From Candidula unifasciata (taxonomy: Eukaryota > Mollusca > Gastropoda > Stylommatophora > Geomitridae), in NCBI GenBank assembly GCA_905116865.2, contig CAJHNH020000217.1, positions 79,501 to 143,500 on the forward strand: a stretch of 64,000 nt of DNA, read 5' to 3'. The notes beneath the pieces were generated by a model that ran no database searches, was not told where the DNA came from, and saw only the letters and a program-made list of their open reading frames with translations. A program made the position numbers and the translations under genes. This document shows positions 10,214-20,169 of this stretch, piece by piece (the first letter of the stretch is position 1; each line of letters opens with the position of its first letter).

Positions 10214-13200
10214 GTACTGTGCTTTGAAAATCACTACATTTCACAACTATCATGCACATAAACTTTTCACTTTCCAACAAGGCACCATGCATGATGTGAC
10301 CATACGTGCATGTGTGATAATCTCATTAGGTTACATGTCTTATGTTATATTATCATTAGGTTACATGACTTATGTTATGTTATCATTAGGTTACACGTGT
10401 TATGTTATGTAATGTTATCACAGTCAACATCACTTCAAATTGGGCATTCCCATGCATGCTCAGTCATCGAAGGTTGCCTCGAGACTGCAGCAACGTCTAT
10501 AAGTTCTCCATGATGATGTTAAACAGTCAGAACCTAAGTCAGAACCCACTCACCACTTGGAGAACACTGCAGACTCAGAATGATTGTGGTGTTTCTATCT
10601 TTAAAGAAAGTGCGACAGACAGCCTTGTATTATAGCTCCAAGACTACCACAGGGATCTGCAGTTTCACATGTACTGTTCAATGTTTTTACGAGCAAGATT
10701 GCCTGCCTGGAAACACCTGGAGTTGTCAGAATATTGACATTTGCAGATGTTGTTCTTGTATATAGGAGGGGAAGAGATTGGAATCAAATAGCTGAAGAGT
10801 TACAGGCAACAGTAGTTAAGGTGATTTACTGGTGTACAGACTGATGCTGTAATTACCCCATACAAGGCAACCGTCCTGTGGTGTTCTTTAGACAACAGGA
10901 TTGTTAGAGCTGATGTTCCCAGACTCAAAATAAATTGCAGGGACATCAAAAGAGACAGCTGACTGCGGTACCTGGGAATGATCTTTGACAGAAGTTTGTC
11001 TTTCAGGGATCACATAGAGGAGGTTGTGACAAGGGCTCAAAAAGGTCTAAACTCACTAAAGATTATGGCAGCGATGGACATGGAGCTGAGAATGCTCTTC
11101 ACACTTTACCAGCACTGAATCATCTCAGTGATTGATTATGGATTGGGTTATTCACTGTCTCGAAGAGTCAGCAAGAGAAACTTGAGCGCACACAGAATGA
11201 AGCTATGCTGGTGATCCTGGGATGTACAATAGACACCTTGATTGTGTGCATGCGATACATCCTTGCATTGCCGACTATTGCAGATAGGGTAAAGGTGCTG
11301 CAGGCTAAGTCATACATCAGAGTAGCTGCAGACAGGGAACATCCTCTGTATGAAGCTTTGGCTGCAGGCAAGGGTCAGAGGCTGAAAAAGGAAAAGTCGT
11401 GGATGGCTCAAGCAGAAGACACAATAAGACAAGCTTACATGCTGGAGAACATTGGGCGAGGAGAGGAGTGGGTCAGAGTACAAGCGGGAATGTCTGACCT
11501 GTATAGGGTTATGATAACATTGGGCCGGGTGTGCAGAGAGTGACCAGTGGGTGCTAGGGAGGTTGAAGTCCAACAGTTAATTCACGATAATTCACGCCCA
11601 GATTATCTGATTATCTATACAGATGGTTCAGTGTTGAGAGAAAAGAGAAATGCTTGGGTTTGGGTGATCGTAGCGAAAGCCAGTGAAAAATCTTTAGTGC
11701 AAGACAGCCTAGCATATGACACGACAACAGCTAGCATGAGAATGGAAGTGGAGGCGGTAACTGCAGCTCTCCGGTGGCTAGAGAACAAGATGCATACACA
11801 TTTCATAATTGTAGCAGACTCTGAAAGCATGCTGAAAAAGGTGAGGACAAGAAGGCTTCTAGCAGAGTGGCTAGCTTCACTGGAAAGGTCACGGGTGGTG
11901 AGCATACTTTGGATCTTTTCTCTAGGGCATGCTGGCGTGGTGGGTAATGAACAGGCAGACATATTGGCTAGATCCGCACCATTGGGTGGTGAATTGATAC
12001 ATGACAAGGCAGATGTGGTCAAGGCCCTTTGGTAACAAGCAACGGAATCAGTAGTGAAAGACAATTATTATGGCCTGGAGAGAATGAGGCACTTGGGTGT
12101 AACCAGGGGGTCTGGCTGGTTCACTACACTCAGAGGAAAGGCGAGACGGACTTTTAACCAGATTGTGACTGGTACCATCAGTATTGGAACTCTGCGCTGG
12201 CTGCTGAAGATAAGGACGGAGCATGCATGGGAATACCCCGAGTGCTCTGATGTCAGTTCTTTACTCAACTCAACTAAACTAACATGAAAAAAACCTAACC
12301 GTCAAAAGTCTTCAAGTCGCGTAAGCGTGAGCATTTCAGTTCAACAAGGTTTGTTAGTCTTATCTGAGATGATCAAAGCAGTGCTTCTCCGTTATGAATT
12401 GGAACAAAGAAGACACAAACAATAGACTGCACAGTTTATTGGCTGGCAGATTTCTCTGTATCTCGTCAGGTGCATACTACAATTGATTAAAATGAAGCAT
12501 ATTAGCTGAATCCTAGAAACTGAAACACAAATTCGACTAGATTTATGAACTGTCTGTTTCGCCATTCATTTGCCTCTCTGATTTTTATCCAACTTTTCTA
12601 ATTTCATTGTCCATTTAGTCTCAAAATTCGCTTCCGTCGATCAGTAAGCTGAGTAAGCTTTACAATATTAATAACGTTGTGAATATTTTTTTTTCTGCCA
12701 CCCATTTTTATTTTGTTAAAACTTCATATGCATTCCATTTCTGCTGTCGTTGTAGACAGGAGATTATCGTGAGTATTGATTTTAGTACCCAAGAGAGCTC
12801 CGTTTTCAGGGGTAAAAAAAAAAAAGTTGGTAATGTTTATTTTTAATGTCAGTATTTGCTACGTCTATGCTTAGGCGTTGCGAACACGCTTTGTAATTCC
12901 ATGATGCCGGTAATTCCATGATGCCGGGTTCGAGGCACTGGCAAACTAGGTTAGTTGCGTATACTTTACAGGACGTTGCAGAACCAAACCCAATAGCCTC
13001 TAGGCAAATTTACGTCCAGTAGTTTGTCATTGCTTTCTGGACGGTCGGCTTTCTTGATACCACTATCGAAACCAACACAAGGCGCGTGGCCCGCAGCTGG
13101 GATCGAATCTGGCATCCCGGCATTGCGAAGCGTTTGCATCGACTTAGCCACAGAGCCGACACTGGCAAACTAATGAAAGTAAAATTGCTAGTGAAATCAC

Positions 13201-13411
13201 TAACAGCGAACAAATGCTGGGGTTCGTTCTGCAACGTCCAATAATGAATATGCAACTAACTTTACTTATTCGGGATTATTTCTAAAATCCAGTTTCATTT
13301 CAGTCTTTGCTTCACTTTTTCTCTAACCGTAAACAAGCTGAGCTGTCCCTATTATAAATATTTTTTTTTAATGTTTATTAACTCCTAATTTGTATGAGTG
13401 TCCACACATAT

Positions 13412-13447
<36 letters not shown>

Positions 13448-14015
13448 CACACATCGCTTGCTAGTAGTTTTCATATCAGTGTTCATTTTTATTTCTAGAA
13501 TTCTAGTTTCATGTGAATCTATAATATACTTTTTACTCAGTTTACAGGTCTTTAAATATAAAGTTTATTGTTTGCCTCTTACGCGCTTGCTTGCTCTGGA
13601 TCTATTACGTACTGTAACTCTTTGAAAATAAAGTGTATCTCTTTCTCTATCTCTTCTTTCTATCTCTATCAGTCTGTGTATGTCTATTTTTCTCTTTCTC
13701 TATCTGTCTTTTTGCCCGGCTCTCTAGCGGAATTGGCTAAACCGGATTTCGCGGAGACCGGGTGACGTACTCCTTGTGGTCCGGGTTCAATCCCGGGGGT
13801 AGGCAGGAAAGCCACATTTTCTCCCAGATTTACGGTATTTACAATGGAATCAAGGCCGAAAGGTTGCGATATCCATAATACCGAGCCTAAGGGTTAACAA
13901 CTCATGGCTTCTGGATACTAAAAAAAAAAAAAAAAAAAAAATCTGTCTTTTTCTCCCTGTGTCGCTCTTTGTCTCTTTCTGCACCTCTGTCTCTTTCTCT
14001 CTCTCTCTTGGTTGG

Positions 14016-14074
<59 letters not shown>

Positions 14075-17000
14075 CACTGTGTCTGTGTGTCTCTCCTCCT
14101 GTCTCTTATCCGCCTCTCTCCGCCTCTCATCCCCTCACTTACTGTTCTTATGTTTCTGATTAGCTTTTAGCATTGTGTACTTCTGAAAGATAGGACACTT
14201 CAGTGTCTGTAGCAAGTCCCTTGTCTCATTTGTAGTATATATTGATCAGAAATCTAAAACCACACCTATGGCCTGCGGAATTCACCAAGTTTAATGTGGC
14301 CCCTCATGAATAGTTCACCTGCATTGTTATAGAAAGGGCATTTTATTTACGTCTTTATGACAGGGTCGGCTCTGTGGCTAAGTCGATGCAAACACTTCGT
14401 GATGCCGGGATGCCTGGTTCGATCCCAGCTGCGGGCCATGCGCCTTGCGTTGGCTTCGATAGTGGTATTAAGAAAGCCGACCGTCCAGAAAGCAGTTACA
14501 AAACTACTGGACGTAAATTTACCTAGAAAAACCACACAACAGCCAGGGGCTGTTGGGGTTGGTTCTGCAACGTCCTGTAAAGGATACGCAACTAACCTTT
14601 CATGACAGGAGAATATATTTAATGTCTCTATGCTTATTTGTTCGTAAATTAGTACTTTAAGAATTGAAGGTAAAACATGTAATTTCAGTTAAATGTTGAA
14701 GTTGCTTTTTCAGTGGCATAAATCCAGAAACTGTCAATTTGTGGTCGTGTTGCGGGGATAAATGCATTTCAAAAAGCAGTGACCACTAGCAGATCTGATA
14801 GGGAAAAGTGGGGGGGGGGGTGAAATTATGACGGGGGGGAGGGGTAGGGTGAGGAAGAGTGAAACAGAGATTGGTGGGGAAGGGGGTAATATTACGGGGG
14901 AAAAGGGGTAGGGTGAGGAAGAGAGAAACAGAGAAAAGGGGGGGGGGGAGGGGTGGACACCTGTTTGACATTCTACACACTTTGAACATCGAGAAGAATT
15001 AGCTCAAAACAGCAGCTTCTACGAAAAGCTGGTTATTTTGACAATATTAAATGCCATGGTGGGCCTGGAGATAACGGATATGGAAGGTGCAGTTTGTGGA
15101 CAAATCAGCTGCTGGGTTAGAACCCAGCTGCAAGCAGTTTGATAGTAGACTGCCTTGTATTGGTTTCAACAGGGGTATCGAGAGCTGACCGTACAGAAGC
15201 AGTGGCAAACTGCTGAACGTAAATTTGCCTAGTGAAATGGCAAACCAGCCAAAAAATTATGGGGGTTGGTTCTGTAAAAAATAGACAACTGATTAGTTTT
15301 TAGTTACTTTACTTGTATTCATAATCTTCAGTATTTGACAGTTATGCCAGTGATTCCTAAACTGTGCGCCCCATGGAGCCGCGACCTCTTCACAGGGAAA
15401 CCACGAAATATTCAAAGATACGCGAATTTAATTTTTTTTTTTTTAATCTCTTACATGCGAATAGTCATAGTTTTAGTTAGGTTAGGGCGCGGTGCAAAAA
15501 TTGTAATTGAAAAAAAGCGCAGCGACTAAGAATAGTTTGGGAAACACTGAGTTATCCAACTGTTTAATGCTTATTAGATGTTAGATGGCATGGCTATTCA
15601 ACTGGCGGCCCGCAGGCCAAATCTGGCCCGCAGAGGCCTAGCAAGTGGCCCACGATCATTACCAAATGTATTATAATAATGATCTTTCTATGCTGGGACT
15701 TTGGCTTCTGGCCCGTTACAATCTCCGTTTTCCAACATTTTGGCCCCTGAGTAAACTTACTTGAATAGCTGTATACATTGACATTATATAATTCTGTGTG
15801 TTTTATCTGTGTATTCAGCTGCAGCGATTGGCAACTGGATCTCAGACGTGTGTGGTTTAGGGTAAGTTATCATTCATAGTTTTGTAAAACATGCTGTATT
15901 ACTGAGATCCCTGGGCGGTTGTTACAGGAGCTACAGGGTTCACATTTTATGTGATGCTCTCGGCAAATGGCATGTCATTCTGCATTAGGAGACTGGGTAA
16001 ATCATTTGTGCAGTTTTGTGGACATCCCTTGGGTGGTTGTTGCTGGAGCTACAGAGTTCATATTTTATGTGATAATTTTGAGAAATGGCTGGCTATTCTG
16101 CAGAGAGATAAAACCTCGCCCAGAAATTGATCACCTTGTCTTTACACTTCAAAACTTTTAAATTCACTTTGTGGCAGTGGCGGATTGGGTCTACAATATT
16201 GATTACCTAGAGACACAGAGACCTACCCACAATTGTCAGACTGTTATTGAAATTGTATAGGAGCTGAATATTATTTCGTAAAATGCGTAGGTGGACACAA
16301 GTTAGTTATACTTTTTTTTTTTTTTTGCAAACCAAATGTAAAATTTAGTTACATATAGTAACAGTTGTAGATTTGTGTACACTACTGAAAAGTCATTAAG
16401 AGTCGAAACATATCAATGGCTAAGCGTTTGCCTGCCAACCCAAAAACCTTTGAGTTCCAATCCACATTGTTGTGGATGTTTTACCAGATGACTTTGGCTT
16501 CCACTTTTGTCGCAGCCTGGAAATATGTACCAGGCAATTACCAAGGAAGTAAAGGCACAACACTCATGGTACTTCTGGCTTATTAAAAATATCGATCCAA
16601 AGCTATGTGAGGCCCTTAACTTTTATTTTTAAAAGTTCATTAGGATGTTAAATAAATGGTCTAATGTTTGTGGCTTTTCTCACATTCTCTTTGTGATTCC
16701 CTATACATGTATCTGTCCATCAAACTAATTCCTGACTTGGAGCTACCGTCAAAATCAGTGTCTGACATGGGATTACAGCAGTGTCTGACATGGGATTACA
16801 GCAGTGTCTGACATGGGATTACAGCAGTGTCTGACATGGGATTACAGCAGTGTCTGACATGGGATTATAGCAGTGTCTGACATGGGATTATAGCAGTGTC
16901 TGACATGGGATTATAGCAGTGTCTGACATGGGATTACAGCAGTGTCTGACATGGGATTACAGCAGTGTCTGACATGGGATTATAGAAGTGTCTGACATGG

Positions 17001-18517
17001 GATTACAGCAGTGTCTGACATGGGATTACAGCAGTGTCTGACATGGGATTACAGCAGTGTCTGACATGGGATTAAGCAGTGTCTGACATGGGATTACAGC
17101 AGTGTCTGACATGGGATTATAGCAGTGTCTGACATGGGATTATAGCAGTGTCTGACATGGGATTACAGCAGTGTCTGACATGGGATTACAGCAGTGTCTG
17201 ACATGGGATTACAGCAGTGTCTGACATGGGATTACAGCAGTGTCTGACATGGGATTACAGCAGTGTCATGCCAAATGTCCCTGTTATAACATTGCTGGAA
17301 GGTTACGATACTATTCTTTTCTTCTCTTATGGTCCTCATAGTAGTTGGACCTGCACTTATGTGCGCACATGCACATCTGTACCCTTTTGTCGTTACAAGG
17401 AAAATGTTACTAGAATGTGTGTCTGTGCTTGCAGAGATTGTTGTCTCTAAGTGGCTAATCTCATTAATTTGTGTAATCCGGGTAAGCACATTATGTTGAA
17501 ACTACAGTGTCATTAATCTATGTAATCCAGGTCAGCACATTATGTTGAAACTAAAGTGTCATTAATCTATGTCATCCAGGTCAGCACATTATGTTGAAAC
17601 TACAGTGTCATTAATCTATGTCATCCAGGTCAGCACATTATGTTGAAACTACAGTGTCCAGATTTGGCCTGCGACATCCTCATCTCAGTCCAGAGCAGGT
17701 TGACATGAAGAGCACAAAATGGGCTTCCAATTTAGTAAGTATCATCATTACCTTCATCTCGATTATAATCAGGCTTTTTCCTACCTCTTCTGTACTTCTT
17801 CTTCTGCCCTATGTTTCCCAGTGGAACATAGGCCCCAAGCCAACTCAGCCAGGTAGTTCTAGCCTTTGCTGTTGCATGTAGATCGCCCCTCATGTACTCA
17901 CCATTTTTTTCACTTTACTTTCAAGCTCCTTTCTCCATATGTTTTTGGGTCTGCCTTTATTTGTAGGCTCCTGTGAGTTCCAGTACAAAGACATTTTAGT
18001 TACGTTATTCTCAGTTTTTCTCAACATGTGTGCTGTCAGATTCCAGCATCTTCTCTTCACCTCTTGGTTCACTGGAACTTGTTTAGTTCTTTCCCAAAGT
18101 TTAGTTCTTTCCCAAAGCTCAACATTAATTATTCTATACCATTTAATTCCCTCTATTTTGTGCAGGCCATAGTTAATGAATGTTTGTAATTTAATAGTAG
18201 TCGTTTTAGTTGTTCACCATGTTTCATTAGAGTTAAACGTGTTAAATTTGACACATGTCCTGTTTTTTATTGATTCTTTCATTATAGTCTTATTTATAAT
18301 GTGAATGCAAACTGCAGAATTTTTTTTTTTCAAAATGTTAACTGTGTTTTTAATTGCTCCTTTTTTTTTTCTCTTCCAGGGAAAAGTGATTGGTGTAACA
18401 ATTGGCTGTTTTCTGGGCATGATTCCTTTGTTGTTCTTCCGTAACAAACCTAATGGGAAAAAAGAAAACAGTGAAGTAGAAAGTAAAGAGCCCAGCAAAC
18501 AACACACCACATCATAG
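10159..18517 (+). CDS. TMEM65: TMEM65 homologue, C-terminal four coding exons (5' part not found)
   Basis: Four exons with matching phases (10159-10213, 15819-15861, 17629-17734, 18380-18517) join to an ORF of about 115 residues ending in a normal stop. It contains LGISTMAAAAIGN, SDVCGLG, SPEQVDM and a KVIGVTIGCFLGMIPLLFF membrane segment. These line up in order with vertebrate TMEM65, whose full protein is about 240 residues with three membrane helices. TMEM65 is an inner mitochondrial membrane protein; recent work links it to sodium-dependent mitochondrial calcium efflux, and it has also been reported at cardiac intercalated discs. The N-terminal exons (targeting peptide, first helix with the expected FLDN motif) were not found between 1 and 10158 and may lie upstream of the window. 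The C-terminal tail after the last helix is longer than in vertebrates and rich in Lys, Glu and Ser. Confidence 0.88.
10310..10400. repeat. 30-bp tandem repeat, three copies
   Basis: The unit TTAGGTTACATGTCTTATGT plus TATATTATCA is repeated about three times with a few changes, in the TMEM65 intron. Confidence 0.8.
10480..12290 (+). mobile_element. RNase H LINE family 1, longest copy (5'-truncated, broken)
   Basis: Encodes in order: an RT core fragment (LPQGSAVSHVLFNVF, then TFADVVLVYRRG, where the catalytic FADD is FADV); the RT thumb region (LRYLGMIFDRSLSFRDHIEEV); a middle region; and an RNase H1 domain at 11547-12035. The RNase H domain keeps all four acidic residues, in YTDGS, MRMEVEAV, VADSES and GNEQAD. 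In-frame stops separate the pieces. The 3' end at about 12260-12285 is an ACTCA-rich tail. RNase H after RT points to an I-like non-LTR clade. It sits in a TMEM65 intron in sense orientation. Confidence 0.85.
12290..12895. other. TMEM65 intron, AT-rich, with a shared repeat segment
   Basis: The segment around 12375-12535 (GAACAAAGAAGACACAAACAATAGACTGCAC, then a TCGTCAGG-type block) is also found at about 50390-50565, so a further unclassified dispersed repeat is present. The rest is unrecognised. Confidence 0.5.
12897..13262 (+). repeat. Old SINE-A copy, split by a younger SINE-A
   Basis: The left part (12897-12948) has GATGCCGGGTTCGAGG, the B-box end of the head. The right part (13161-13262) has the tail, GGGGTTCGTTCTGCAACGTCC and ATGCAACTAACT. 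The middle is interrupted by the inverted SINE-A at 12949-13160. Confidence 0.75.
12949..13160 (-). repeat. SINE-A copy nested in a SINE-A
   Basis: A complete tRNA-derived SINE read on the minus strand: GTCGGCTCTGTGGCTAAGTCG (A box), the GGTTCGATCC-type B box (here GATTCGATCCC), the TTGGTTTCGATAGTGGTATC body and the AGGTTAGTTGCGTATA end. It is flanked by a 12-bp target-site duplication ACTGGCAAACTA at 12937-12948 and 13161-13172. Confidence 0.88.
13411..13446. repeat. (CA)n microsatellite
   Basis: About 18 CA units. Confidence 0.95.
13717..13940 (+). repeat. SINE-D copy (tRNA-derived, poly-A tail)
   Basis: The head has AATTGGCTAAACCGG (A box) and GGGTTCAATCCCGG (B box). The body includes CAGATTTACGGTATTTACAA and ends at ACTCATGGCTTCTGGAT, followed by a run of about 20 A. 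A minus-strand relative lies at 59828-60035. This is not a functional tRNA gene: there is no acceptor-stem pairing over 72-75 nt and the unit continues well past the B box. Confidence 0.75.
13968..14070. repeat. (CT)n microsatellite region
   Basis: CT-rich from 13968, pure CT from about 14018 to 14069. It is continuous with the A-run of the preceding SINE. Confidence 0.9.
14365..14601 (+). repeat. SINE-A copy with target-site duplication
   Basis: Complete element: GTCGGCTCTGTGGCTAAGTCG (A box), GGTTCGATCCC (B box), the GATAGTGGTATTAAGAAAGC body, GGGGTTGGTTCTGCAACGTCC and the ATACGCAACTAACC end. It is flanked by ATGACAGG at 14357-14364 and 14602-14609. The ORFs on both strands here are SINE shadows. 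Confidence 0.88.
14800..14960. repeat. G-rich duplicated segment
   Basis: Two related units of about 65 bp, each containing GGGGTAGGGTGAGGAAGAG and GAAACAGAGA, separated and flanked by runs of 7-10 G. The repeated G-runs fit the pattern for G-quadruplex formation on the + strand. Confidence 0.8.
15050..15292 (+). repeat. SINE-A copy, diverged
   Basis: Aligns with SINE-A through TTGGTTTCAACAGGGGTATC, GCAAACTGCTGAACGTAAAT, TTGCCTAG and GGGGGTTGGTTCTG. The head boxes are decayed. Confidence 0.65.
15348..15549. mobile_element. hAT-type MITE, 202 bp, with 8-bp TSD
   Basis: The terminal inverted repeats are CAGTGATTCCTAAACT at the left and the complement of AGTTTGGGAAACACTG at the right, a common hAT terminus. 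The flanks are AGTTATGC (15340-15347) and AGTTATCC (15550-15557), an 8-bp target duplication with one mismatch, as expected for hAT. It is too short for a transposase and so is non-autonomous. It lies in a TMEM65 intron. Confidence 0.85.
15583..15772. mobile_element. Possible second decayed hAT-like element
   Basis: The outer ends CTATTCAA (about 15592) and TTGAATAG (about 15762) are inverted, and the interior is GGCCCGC-rich like many hAT MITEs (GGCGGCCCGCAGGCC). No matching 8-bp target duplication could be assigned, so this is tentative. Confidence 0.4.
15819..15861 (+). CDS. TMEM65: TMEM65 exon
   Basis: The acceptor AG is at 15817-15818 and the donor GTAAGT starts at 15862. It completes the Ala codon from the previous exon and reads AAIGNWISDVCGL plus GG. 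This corresponds to the loop and start of the third segment in TMEM65. Confidence 0.86.
15900..16105. repeat. Diverged tandem duplication in intron
   Basis: Two direct copies of about 85 bp, about 117 bp apart, share GGTTGTT, GGAGCTACAG and TTCATATTTTATGTGAT. They are noncoding. Confidence 0.7.
16405..16620 (+). repeat. SINE-B copy, diverged
   Basis: The head has ATGGCTAAGCGTTTGCCTGC and the B-box-like GAGTTCCAATCCAC. The body has CTTTGGCTTCC, CAGCCTGGAAATATGTACCAGG and GGAAGTAAAGGC. Confidence 0.65.
16756..17267. repeat. 23-bp minisatellite, about 22 copies
   Basis: The unit CAGTGTCTGACATGGGATTA plus CAG is highly uniform with rare changes (ATAG for ACAG). It lies in the TMEM65 intron about 360 bp before the third exon. 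Confidence 0.95.
17464..17659 (+). repeat. 49-bp tandem repeat that duplicates the TMEM65 intron-exon junction
   Basis: Four copies of 49 bp start at 17464, 17513, 17562 and 17611. Each carries intron end (TTAATCTATGTCATCCAG) and exon start (GTCAGCACATTATGTTGAAA). Only the last copy runs on into the rest of the exon. In the first copy the acceptor CCAG is changed to CCGG. Confidence 0.93.
17629..17734 (+). CDS. TMEM65: TMEM65 exon
   Basis: The acceptor AG is at 17627-17628 and the donor GTAAGT starts at 17735. It reads G-SAHYVETTVSRFGL, then SPEQVDM and STKWASNL. This matches the YVE, SRLGL and KQVDM blocks of TMEM65. The phase (completing Gly) agrees with the previous exon. Its 5' 31 bp is part of the 49-bp tandem repeat, so upstream copies offer competing acceptors. 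Confidence 0.86.
17745..18165 (-). mobile_element. LINE 3' end fragment in the last TMEM65 intron
   Basis: The minus strand encodes RRCWNLTAHMLRKTEN, then TNKGRPKNIWRKELESKVKK, the C-terminal RT pattern (WxGHxLR, GRPxxTWRRELE) of non-LTR elements. The 3' UTR follows towards 17745. It is 5'-truncated with several changes. Confidence 0.7.
18380..18517 (+). CDS. TMEM65: TMEM65 last exon
   Basis: A strong poly-T tract and AG at 18378-18379 precede GKVIGVTIGCFLGMIPLLFF, the last membrane helix, which is very close to the vertebrate sequence. After the helix come about 25 polar residues (GKKENSEVESKEPSKQ) and a TAG stop at 18515-18517. Confidence 0.92.
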   Translation, partial: GKVIGVTIGCFLGMIPLLFFRNKPNGKKENSEVESKEPSKQHTTS

Positions 18518-20165
18518 ATTGTGTCAGCACATCTGTGGAATTAAGAGTCTTAGAAGCTGCCAGTGGATTCATGCAGCATAGAGGGTTTTTGTGTGTGTGA
18601 GTAGTCAAGATTAATATCACCGACCTCATGATTGATTGGCCTGTGGGTTTTAGGGATCAGCCAGTGATTCGGTTTGTGGTTTTAAGTACTGCATATGAGC
18701 AGCAGTAGTGTTGAGAGTGAATAGAACTGCAGCTTCTTTCAGATACGTATATAAGGTTTACCATGGCTGTTACATCTGTCCAGACGTCTGACATCAGCAC
18801 ATTTTTTTTAAATTTCATATAGGGTGTGTGTAAAATGTTTTTTTGAAAGGGGAAAATAATGTTGTAATTTAATGTACATTGCACACAGATCAGCACATAA
18901 GTATGCACACACACACACACAAAATACAAATATATAGATGCACAAAAACACACGCAGATTCACAAAGACAAGGACAAGGTTGTTCACACCCATACACACA
19001 ATCCCAGCAATTTTTCATTACACTTTATTAATTGTCACAACCAAGCTGATATTAAATCAAACAGTTTAAGTACTCAGTCTATAATCTGTTGTAATATTTT
19101 GTTTCTCCCTCCTCCCTCCCGCAACTCACACCCCTAGTTGGCACAATGAATGTTAATGTATTTAATAATGCTATTGATCTCTTAAATTGTGACATAGTTA
19201 TCACTTAGTCCAATATGAACATAACATCTGAGCTGCTTTAAAAGCCCCTTGCAACTGCAGAATAACAATTTGATCAGCTCTTCCTTCAAAATTCAACTAG
19301 AATTAGCTAGATTGAAATCTCAACCACGCAAACAAATTAATTAAGCGTATTGCAGAGGACGTTATATAGACCATTTTGTTCACGAACTATCCCAGAAGAA
19401 GAACTGTGAAGAAGGTGGTTGTACAACGTTTGACAATATTTGATTATATTTTGGCTGTATTTGGCTATATATGCACCCTAGAATGTGATTTATGTAGAAA
19501 AACTTGAATGTATATTTTGTAATCAGGTGAAAGGTTGTGACTTGTTTTAATTATTCATATGTACTCAGGTATACCAAGACTTTACTGACTGTATAACAGT
19601 ACTCATTGTATAAACACTTACAGTGTAACAACTGGTAATGACCACAAATAACCAGTGGTCAGTATTCTCTGTGTCATGCACACATTAATTAACTGAAACC
19701 TAATGAATGAAACTAATTTGTGTATGCACCCTTTGAATGTGATACCCAAAAAAAAGAAAAGAATAGAAGAAGCAGTAAATGAAATAGTATGAACTGCAAA
19801 TGTGGAAAATCGAAATTTATCAATTCTACAAGAATACAGTAAGTGACAGAATGAACACTACAGCTAGAATGCCTTTGTCTATCCTGCCGTTACTTATTTT
19901 TTTTTTTTTTAGTCCAAGCAATAGGGTTTTAGTGATCATGTGAATAAAAGAGCAAACTGACCAGTTTTTTTCTGTTTTTGTTGATTTACTCATTCCTTGA
20001 AGCAGTATAGTTATCAGAAACTATTATAAGTTAGGGATTTTGAAAACTTTATGTTGATCAAACATTTTCAAAACCAGGAAATTGTGCTTTTTAGCCATAT
20101 CTAACAACCAGTATCTAACATGGGCTTGTTTTTGTAACATAGAAGACAACTAAAACTAATTATCA
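18518..20165. other. TMEM65 3' UTR and downstream intergenic
   Basis: AT-rich, with a short CA tract at 18908-18922 and a poly-T run at 19900-19911. A consensus AATAAA lies at 19943-19948, about 1.4 kb after the stop. Which site is used cannot be told from sequence alone. No further gene is seen. Confidence 0.4.
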
Positions 20166-20169
20166 TTTG

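Noticed and set aside
11547..12035. Stand-alone ribonuclease H gene
   Set aside because: It follows RT fragments of the same LINE and has sister copies, so it is retroelement-derived.
13717..13810. tRNA gene
   Set aside because: Promoter boxes are present but the transcript unit continues into a SINE body with a poly-A tail; a second copy exists at 59.9 kb.
16756..17267. CRISPR-like regular repeats
   Set aside because: Units are contiguous with no unique spacers. This is a minisatellite in an animal genome.
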